In this document: positions 58,778 through 64,000 of the stretch, piece by piece
Numbering within the stretch: the stretch's first letter is position 1
How the letters are laid out: the number at the start of each line of letters is the position of its first letter
Source: Micromonospora terminaliae
GTDB lineage: Bacteria > Actinomycetota > Actinomycetes > Mycobacteriales > Micromonosporaceae
DNA: 64,000 nucleotides
Reading direction: 5' to 3'
Assembly: GCF_009671205.1 (NCBI RefSeq)
Contig: NZ_CP045309.1
Location: 3,968,001 to 4,032,000, forward strand
The notes under the pieces: generated by a model
The model's input: the letters and a program-made list of their open reading frames with translations, nothing else
What the model was told of the DNA's origin: nothing
Database searches by the model: none
Program-made: the position numbers and the translations under genes

Positions 58778-59629
58778 ATGAGCGCACCGACGGCACGGGT
58801 CGACACCGTGGTGCTGATCCACGGTCTCTGGATGACCTCGCGCAGCTGGGAGCGCTGGGTGGACCGGTACGCGGCGCGCGGCTTCCGGGTGCTCACCCCG
58901 GCCTGGCCGGGCATGGACCAGGACGTCGAGCGGCTCCGCGAGGACCCGACGCCGATCGCCGCGCTGCGGATCGCCGACATCGTCGACCACTACGCGGAGA
59001 TCATCCGCGACCTGCCCCGGCCGCCGATCATCATGGGGCACTCGTTCGGCGGCCTCATCGCCCAACTGCTCATGGACCGAGGCCTCGGCGCCGCCGTCGT
59101 CGGCCTGCACCCCGCGCCGGTGAAGGGCGTGCTGAAGCTGCCGCTGAACACCCTGCGCTCCGGGTTCCCCATCCTGCGCAACCCGGCGAACCGGCACCGC
59201 GCGGTGCCGTTCACCCCCGAGGACTTCCGGTTCAGCTTCGGCAACACGATCAGCCGCGAGCAGTCGGACGCCGCCTGGGAGCGGTACGCCGTGCCCGCCG
59301 CGGGCCACGTCTTCTTCGAGGGAGCGTTCGCCAACCTGGACCCGACCTCGGCGACGGCGGTGGACACCAAGCGGGCCGACCGCGCGCCGCTGCTCGTGAC
59401 GGCCGGCGGCGAGGACCACGTGGTGCCGGCGTCCCTGGCGGCCTCGTGCGCCAACCTCTACCGCGGCTCGGAGGCCATCACCAGCTACCGGGAGTACCCG
59501 GGGCGGTCGCACTTCGTGGGTGGCGAGCCGGGCTGGGAGGAGGAGGCCGACTTCGCGCTGGAGTGGGCCGTGGAGGCGGCCAACGAGTACTCGCCCAACG
59601 TCGTCAGCACGGCCCCCCGCCACCGCTGA
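58778..59629 (+). CDS. Alpha/beta hydrolase
   Basis: A 283-residue hydrolase: LIHGLWMTSRSWERW (oxyanion loop), nucleophile elbow MGHSFGGLIAQ (Ser near 91), acid in TAGGEDHVVPASL near 210, His in YPGRSHFVGGEPGW near 245. Members with this HGLWMTS opening are common in actinomycetes and annotated only as alpha/beta hydrolases. The ATG follows GGGAGGTCAGGAC. It begins 43 bases after the TetR gene on the same strand and could be co-transcribed with it. Confidence 0.85.
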   Translation: MSAPTARVDTVVLIHGLWMTSRSWERWVDRYAARGFRVLTPAWPGMDQDVERLREDPTPIAALRIADIVDHYAEIIRDLPRPPIIMGHSFGGLIAQLLMDRGLGAAVVGLHPAPVKGVLKLPLNTLRSGFPILRNPANRHRAVPFTPEDFRFSFGNTISREQSDAAWERYAVPAAGHVFFEGAFANLDPTSATAVDTKRADRAPLLVTAGGEDHVVPASLAASCANLYRGSEAITSYREYPGRSHFVGGEPGWEEEADFALEWAVEAANEYSPNVVSTAPRHR

Positions 59630-59683
59630 CCCGATCCCACGCCGGCGGGGTGTGGCTCCGCCTTCGACGGGTAAGACGGGGCC

Positions 59684-60826
59684 ATGAGGGCGAGCTTCCG
59701 GCTTGGCCGGATCGCGGGCGTACCCGTCGGGGTCAACTGGAGCGTCCTGGTCATCTTCCTGCTCATCGCATGGGCGCTGTCCGCCAGCCAGTTCCCCCGC
59801 GCGTACCCGGGTCACTCGACCGTGGCGTACTGGGCCGCCGGGCTGGCCGCCGCGATCGTCTTCTTCCTCGGCCTGCTCGCCCACGAGGTGGCCCACGCGG
59901 TGGTCGCCAAGCGCAACGGCATCGAGGTCGCGAGCATCACGCTCTGGCTCTTCGGCGGCGTGTCCGAGCTGAAGGGCGAGGCCCGCGACCCGGGCGCGGA
60001 GCTGCGTATCGCCGGGGTCGGGCCACTGGTCAGCCTGATCATCGGGCTCTTCTTCGGCGCGATCGCCGTGCTGCTCGCCGTGACCGGCGCGCACGGGCTG
60101 CTGCTCGGCTCGCTGTCCTGGCTGGCCGGCATCAACGTGCTACTGGCGATCTTCAACGTCCTGCCGGCCGCCCCGCTGGACGGCGGCCGGCTGCTGCGGG
60201 CCGCGGTGTGGAAGGCCACCGGCGACCGGACGAAGGCGTCCGTGGTGGCGGCCCGGGCCGGGTGGGTCCTCGGCGCGCTGCTGATCGGGCTGGGTCTCTG
60301 GCAGTTCCTGGTCGGCCGCGGGCCGAGCGGGCTCTGGCTGGCGCTCATCGGCTGGTTCCTGATCGGGGCGGCCGGCCAGGAGGAGCGCCAGGCCCGGATG
60401 GGCAGCGCGCTGAGCGGCATCCGGGTCGCCGAGGTGATGACCCCGCAGCCGCAGACCGCCTCCGGGGAGATGACCGTCGCCGACTTCGTCGACCACTACC
60501 TCTTCGCGTACCGGCACTCGGCGCTGCCGCTCACCGAGCAGGGACGGCCGGTGGGGCTGGTCACCCTCGACCGGGTCCGCGCCATCCCGCCGGACCGGCG
60601 TGCGGCGACCACCCTGGCCGAGGTCTCCTGCCGGGCCGACGACCTGGTGCTCGCCAAACCCGACGAGCAGCTCACCGACCTGCTCCCCCGGCTCAGCGAG
60701 TGCGCCGACGGCCGGGCGCTCGTGGTGACCGACCAGCAGCTTGTCGGGATCGTCTCGCCCAGCGACATCAGCCGTGCCGTGCAGCGCGGCCACCTGCGCG
60801 AGCAGATGACCGGCAGCCGCTCCTAG
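59684..60826 (+). CDS. Site-2 (M50) intramembrane protease with CBS domains
   Basis: A 380-residue membrane zinc protease. The metal motif HEVAH lies at 67-71 and the second motif NVLPAAPLDGGR places Asp166 as third ligand. About six transmembrane helices occupy residues 15-235, and a pair of CBS modules fills 238-370 (RVAEVMTPQPQTA, then ALVVTDQQLVGIVSPSDI). Relatives cut membrane-bound regulators such as anti-sigma factors; CBS modules bind adenine nucleotides and may gate activity. The substrate is unknown. It is convergent with the alditol-oxidase-like gene. Confidence 0.92.
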   Translation: MRASFRLGRIAGVPVGVNWSVLVIFLLIAWALSASQFPRAYPGHSTVAYWAAGLAAAIVFFLGLLAHEVAHAVVAKRNGIEVASITLWLFGGVSELKGEARDPGAELRIAGVGPLVSLIIGLFFGAIAVLLAVTGAHGLLLGSLSWLAGINVLLAIFNVLPAAPLDGGRLLRAAVWKATGDRTKASVVAARAGWVLGALLIGLGLWQFLVGRGPSGLWLALIGWFLIGAAGQEERQARMGSALSGIRVAEVMTPQPQTASGEMTVADFVDHYLFAYRHSALPLTEQGRPVGLVTLDRVRAIPPDRRAATTLAEVSCRADDLVLAKPDEQLTDLLPRLSECADGRALVVTDQQLVGIVSPSDISRAVQRGHLREQMTGSRS

Positions 60827-60912
60827 CCCTCGCCCAGCAGGCCGCGCAGGTGCGCGCGGGTCCAGGCCGCGACGGTGAAGGAGTCGGTGACCACGGGTGA
60901 CCTGCCGGTACG

Positions 60913-62139
60913 TCAGTATCGCGGGAAGTAACGGTCCAGCAACGCGGTGCGGAACTTGCCGGCCGGGTCGAACTCGCGCAGCAGGGCGCGGAAGTCGTCG
61001 TGGCGCGGGTAGGCGGCGGCCGGGTCGCGGTCGAAGAGCTTGCCCCAGTGCGGGCGCGGGGCGAACGGGGCGAGCCGCTCCTCCACCTCGGCCAGCACCG
61101 GGGCCACCGCCGCCGGGTCGCCGACCCAGGTGAAGTGGACGGCCAGGGTGTCCCGCTCGTAGTTCGGGCTGAGCCACAACCCGTCCGCGGCCACCGTGCG
61201 CAGCTCGCAGACCTGGAGCACGGCGGCGATCCGCTCGGCCGCCGGGTCGAGCGCGGCCAGCGCCGCGGCGGCGTCGGTGCGGGCCAGGTGCCACTCGGAC
61301 TGGAGTTCGTCGCCGCTGCTCGGGGTGAAGCCGAGCCGGAAGTGCGGCAGCCGCTCGTGCCACGGCCCGGGCGCGCCGAGCTGGACCGTGCAGTTCTCAG
61401 CCGGCATCCCGGGCACCGGGTGGTGGGGCGTGCCGGCGGCGCGGGTGTCCAGCCAGTCGGCCGGGGGCGGCGGCTGGTCGGCCCGCTGCTTCAGCCACAC
61501 CTGGTCGAACCGCGGCGACCGCCAGCCGGTGAAGACGCTCACGCTGTAGGCCGCGTCGAGGGCGGTGTCCAGTGCCGCGCGGGGCAGACCGAGCCGGACG
61601 TACTGCCGCACCTCGAAGGCGGGCACCACGTCGAGGGTGAGCCGGGTGACCACGCCCAGCGCGCCGAGGTGGACGACCAGCCCGGCGAACCGGGGGTCGC
61701 TGCGGTCCACTGTGAGCAGGTCGCCGTCGGCGGTGACCAGTTCCAGCGCGGCCACGGCGGTGGCCAGGTTGCCGTGGGCCGGTCCGGAGCCGTGGGTCGC
61801 GGTGGCGACCGCTCCGGCCACCGAGATGTGCGGCAGGGAGGCGAGGTTCGCCAGGGCGTACCCCTCGGCGTGCAGGGCGGTGGCCAGGTCGCCGTAGCGC
61901 AGACCGGCGGCGACCGTGACGGTGCCCCGGTCGCGGTCGAGCGCGACGGTCGGCGGGAGGCCGGCCACCGACACCTGCTCACCGGTGGTGTCGCCGAGCC
62001 GGTTGAACGAGTGCCCGGTACCCACCGCCCGGACCCGGTCGGCGCCCGCCACCAGCCGGCGCAGCTCGTCGAGGGTCGCGGGCTCGTGCCGCGCGCGGGC
62101 CGACCACGTGACGTTGCCCGCCCAGTTGGTGCCGGTCAT
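60913..62139 (-). CDS. FAD-linked sugar-alcohol oxidase (AldO / gulonolactone-oxidase-like)
   Basis: A 408-residue VAO-type flavoenzyme. His43 in VGTGHSFNRLGD corresponds to the histidine that binds FAD covalently in Streptomyces alditol oxidase; the second FAD region is ISVAGAVATATHGSG (about 105-119). The C-terminus has RPHWGKLFDRDP, typical for D-arabinono-lactone-oxidase domains. It likely oxidises xylitol, sorbitol or an aldonolactone with O2. The ATG overlaps the stop of the upstream DivIVA-motif gene by four bases. No export signal is visible. Confidence 0.9.
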   Translation of the reverse strand: MTGTNWAGNVTWSARARHEPATLDELRRLVAGADRVRAVGTGHSFNRLGDTTGEQVSVAGLPPTVALDRDRGTVTVAAGLRYGDLATALHAEGYALANLASLPHISVAGAVATATHGSGPAHGNLATAVAALELVTADGDLLTVDRSDPRFAGLVVHLGALGVVTRLTLDVVPAFEVRQYVRLGLPRAALDTALDAAYSVSVFTGWRSPRFDQVWLKQRADQPPPPADWLDTRAAGTPHHPVPGMPAENCTVQLGAPGPWHERLPHFRLGFTPSSGDELQSEWHLARTDAAAALAALDPAAERIAAVLQVCELRTVAADGLWLSPNYERDTLAVHFTWVGDPAAVAPVLAEVEERLAPFAPRPHWGKLFDRDPAAAYPRHDDFRALLREFDPAGKFRTALLDRYFPRY

Positions 62140-62858
62140 GCGGTGGCCTCCCGGTCGGTGCTGGCTTCCTCGGTGAGGGCGGCGCAGAGCGCGTCCAGCG
62201 CCGCCTCCACCTGCGTGGTGGAGTATCCGCGCAGCGCCACGGGCAGCCCGGCGGCCCGGGCCCGCTCGATCTCCGCCCGGGCGGCCCGCCGCTCGGACGG
62301 CCCGCCCTGGGCGAGCGCCTCCCGGGCGCGGTTGACCAGCCGGTCGACCTCGCGGACGTCGTAGCCGCGCAGCCCGACGGTGAAGTCGAGGTCCACGCCG
62401 GCCGGCCCGGTGCGCGCGTCGGTGAAGCGGTCGCCCGCGTACCGGGCCAGCGCCGCGGTCACCTCGTCGGGGCTCTCCCGCACCTGCGTGAGGTCGAGCA
62501 GCTCGACGGCGGGACGGCCGTCGCGCGGGTGCCGGGCGGTCACGGGCAGGCCCGGCGGCAGGCCGGCGCCGGGCACGCCGACCAGCCGACCGGCGTCGTC
62601 GAGGGCGAGCGCCGCGAACTGCTCCCAGCGGTACGTCCCGCGCAGGCCCGGCCGGCGCACCTCCAGCCCCTCCGGGCCGAGGACGCAGCGGAACGGACGC
62701 AGGGCGCCGACCAGCACCTTGACGCCGATCGCCACGATGCCCAGGGCGACCAGCATCCGCAGCACCGGCCCGTCACCGGCCACGGCGAGCACCATCACCC
62801 CGCCCGCCACGCAGACGAGGGCCAGCGGCAGGACCCCTCGGTTGCGGTGCAGCTCCAC
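62136..62858 (-). CDS. Membrane protein with DivIVA-like C-terminal motifs
   Basis: A 240-residue protein: two transmembrane helices near the N-terminus (about 8-50), a PH-like middle domain (FRCVLGPEGLEVRRPG, then RWEQFAALALDDAGRL), and a C-terminal region with two copies of a DivIVA-type motif (VGLRGYDVREVDRLV near 170-184 and ALRGYSTTQVEAAL near 212-225). DivIVA motifs read as GY-x3-x-VD and occur in cell-pole and division proteins. The GTG at 62858 follows GGGGGAAC; longer starts exist. It is coupled to the AldO-like gene, though the functional link is obscure. Confidence 0.7.
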   Translation of the reverse strand: MELHRNRGVLPLALVCVAGGVMVLAVAGDGPVLRMLVALGIVAIGVKVLVGALRPFRCVLGPEGLEVRRPGLRGTYRWEQFAALALDDAGRLVGVPGAGLPPGLPVTARHPRDGRPAVELLDLTQVRESPDEVTAALARYAGDRFTDARTGPAGVDLDFTVGLRGYDVREVDRLVNRAREALAQGGPSERRAARAEIERARAAGLPVALRGYSTTQVEAALDALCAALTEEASTDREATA

Positions 62859-62955
62859 GTCGTTCCCCCCGTTCCCGTCCCCGGTGTCCGGGTGCATCAT
62901 CCGCCAATCGCGCAAGCCGCGGTTGCCCCGCCGCCTCGTAGGGCACCCTGTGGAC

Positions 62956-63324
62956 ATGAGCAGCTACCGCGACCCGAGCCTCCGCGGCGACGTGTATCCG
63001 TCGGAGGAGGAGATCGACCCGACCGGCGTGGGCCCCGAACCGGTCGGTGGGCCGTACGCCACGGCTCCGGCACCGCCGCCGGCCCCGGAGCCGGAGCCCG
63101 ACCCGATCCCCCACCCGGGGCCGCCGCCCCGCGCCGCCGGGGGACGGTCGATCGTCACCCGGCACCTGGACGGGTCGGTCGAGGTGGTGACCGACCTCGA
63201 CGGCGACGGGGTGGCCGACGTGGTGCAGTTGGATCTGGACGGCGACGGCGTCCCGGACCTCACGTACCTGGACAGCGACCGGGACGGCCAGCTCGACACG
63301 GTGCGGCGCGGGCCCGCCCGCTGA
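62956..63324 (+). CDS. Small DxDxDG-repeat (calcium-binding-like) protein
   Basis: A 122-residue acidic protein without signal peptide. The first 60 residues are Pro/Glu-rich and disordered. The last 60 hold three tandem units of about 14 residues with D-x-D-x-D-G loops: DLDGDGVADVV, DLDGDGVPDLT and DSDRDGQLDTV. Such units bind Ca2+ in dockerin, thrombospondin type 3 and EF-hand-like proteins. Calcium binding is inferred from the loop pattern. It starts at ATG 62956 and diverges from the DivIVA-motif gene. Confidence 0.65.
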   Translation: MSSYRDPSLRGDVYPSEEEIDPTGVGPEPVGGPYATAPAPPPAPEPEPDPIPHPGPPPRAAGGRSIVTRHLDGSVEVVTDLDGDGVADVVQLDLDGDGVPDLTYLDSDRDGQLDTVRRGPAR

Positions 63325-63360
63325 GCCCCGCCCACGCGCCGCGCGCACCGCGCGCCCGGC

Positions 63361-64000
63361 TCAGACCTGCCGCATGACCTCGGCGGCGACCAGCTCCAGG
63401 TGGTCCAGGTCGGCCAGGTCGAGCACCTGGAGGTAGACCCGCTCGCTGCCGGCCTCCGCGTACCGGCCGAGCTTGTCGACGACCTCGGCGGGCGTGCCGG
63501 CGGCGCCGTTCTCGCGCAGCTCCGCGGGCTCCCGGCCGATGGCCGCGGCGCGCCGGGCCACCTCGGCGTCGTCCCGGCCGCAGCAGAGCACCAGGGCGTT
63601 GGACCAGGTCATGGTGGCGGGGTCGCGCCCGGCCTCGGCGCAGGCGCCCTTCACCCGCTGGAACTGCGCCGCCGTGTCCTCGACCGAGGCGAACGGCAGG
63701 TTGAACTCGTCGGCGTACCGGGCGGCGAGGCGGGGCGTCCGCTTCGGCCCCATGCCGCCCAGCAGGATCGGCGGGCGCGGCTGCTGGACCGGCTTGGGCA
63801 GCGCCGGGGAGTCGCTGACGGGGTAGTACTTGCCGGGGAAGTCGAAGGTCGACCCGGCCGGCGTCGCCCAGAGCCCGGTGATGACCGCGAGCTGCTCCTC
63901 CAGCCGGTCGAACCGCTCGCCGAGCGGCGGGAAGGGGATGCCGTACGCGGTGTGCTCCTCGGCGAACCAGCCGGCGCCGATGCCCAGCTCGACCCGGCCG
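63361..64000 (-). CDS. LLM-class F420-dependent oxidoreductase (partial)
   Basis: The 3' part (at least 213 codons) of a luciferase-like flavin/F420 oxidoreductase; its start lies beyond the right edge. Seen motifs are ELGIGAGWFAEEHTAYGIPF, PRPPILLGGMGPKRTPRLAAR (an LLM hallmark) and the C-terminal SERVYLQVLDLADLDHLEL. These enzymes use deazaflavin F420 in actinomycetes to reduce or oxidise varied substrates. The stop lies 36 bases from the convergent small-gene stop. Confidence 0.9.
   Translation of the reverse strand, partial: GRVELGIGAGWFAEEHTAYGIPFPPLGERFDRLEEQLAVITGLWATPAGSTFDFPGKYYPVSDSPALPKPVQQPRPPILLGGMGPKRTPRLAARYADEFNLPFASVEDTAAQFQRVKGACAEAGRDPATMTWSNALVLCCGRDDAEVARRAAAIGREPAELRENGAAGTPAEVVDKLGRYAEAGSERVYLQVLDLADLDHLELVAAEVMRQV

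Noticed and set aside
60823..60894. Minus-strand GTG frame of 23 residues beside the AldO-like gene
   Set aside because: It could be the remnant of a lost gene end, but it is too short to support and overlaps the protease stop.
1..64000. CRISPR arrays, rRNA or tRNA genes, complete insertion sequences
   Set aside because: No regularly spaced repeats, no tRNA-like cloverleaf or rRNA stretch and no transposase gene were seen on either strand.

Overview
The window is very GC-rich DNA with dense genes, many GTG starts, several ATGA or GTGA start/stop overlaps, F420-type (LLM) oxidoreductase, DUF3145 and FasR-type genes. This points to a filamentous actinomycete, most likely Micromonospora or a close relative. 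The genus is an inference from gene content and from two palindromic elements of a style I associate with Micromonosporaceae; it was not tested by database search.

Left part (1-10.6 kb): a partial ArsR-like regulator, a secreted I36-type inhibitor, a membrane-anchored hypothetical protein, a CopC-like copper protein facing a membrane-anchored protein, a quinone-type oxidoreductase, pyrE, then the housekeeping fatty-acid operon fasR-fabD-fabH-acpP-fabF closed by a strong terminator. From 10.6 to 20 kb: a methyltransferase; a coupled polyprenyl-phosphate glycosyltransferase and large membrane protein pair; a GH3 lipoprotein; DUF3145; a small conserved protein; a beta-carbonic anhydrase and an alpha/beta hydrolase.

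20-35 kb: a HelD/HelR-type RNA-polymerase ATPase; a CDF metal exporter whose promoter overlaps a dyad; a c-di-AMP (ydaO-type) riboswitch ahead of a secreted LAS-type wall protein; STAS, BON, SRPBCC and DsbA-like proteins; a 971-residue MalT/LuxR regulator; a saccharopine-reductase-like enzyme; and a MerR domain fused to a DNA-clamp-like region.

35.1-44.1 kb is the most unusual region. A MarR gene is followed by a co-directional run of eight genes: clavaminate-type Fe/2OG oxygenase, MFS exporter, cysteine-poor ThiF/E1 adenylyltransferase, SCP2 lipid carrier, acyl-CoA dehydrogenase, a possible GNAT/LuxI-fold acyltransferase, amidase and alpha/beta hydrolase. Most genes overlap by 4-14 nt. Tandem TCAG-N4-CTGA dyads precede the first gene. 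No PKS, NRPS or recognisable RiPP precursor is present. The set looks like a small-molecule pathway (my guess is an acylated or adenylated amino-acid product) that core-enzyme-based miners would probably miss.

44-64 kb: serS; a four-gene operon joining a two-haem ferric-reductase-type membrane protein, a NuoF-like Fe-S flavoprotein with an altered cluster motif, a TlpA-like thioredoxin and CcdA (a plausible transmembrane reductant-export chain); a secreted alpha-amylase with a clear promoter and paired TTCTTGCAA elements; an L,D-transpeptidase; a MFS/ABC/DesK-type efflux block with a TetR gene and a 28-bp palindrome; a site-2 protease; an alditol-oxidase-like enzyme; a DivIVA-motif membrane protein; a small DxDxDG-repeat protein; and a partial LLM oxidoreductase at the right edge.
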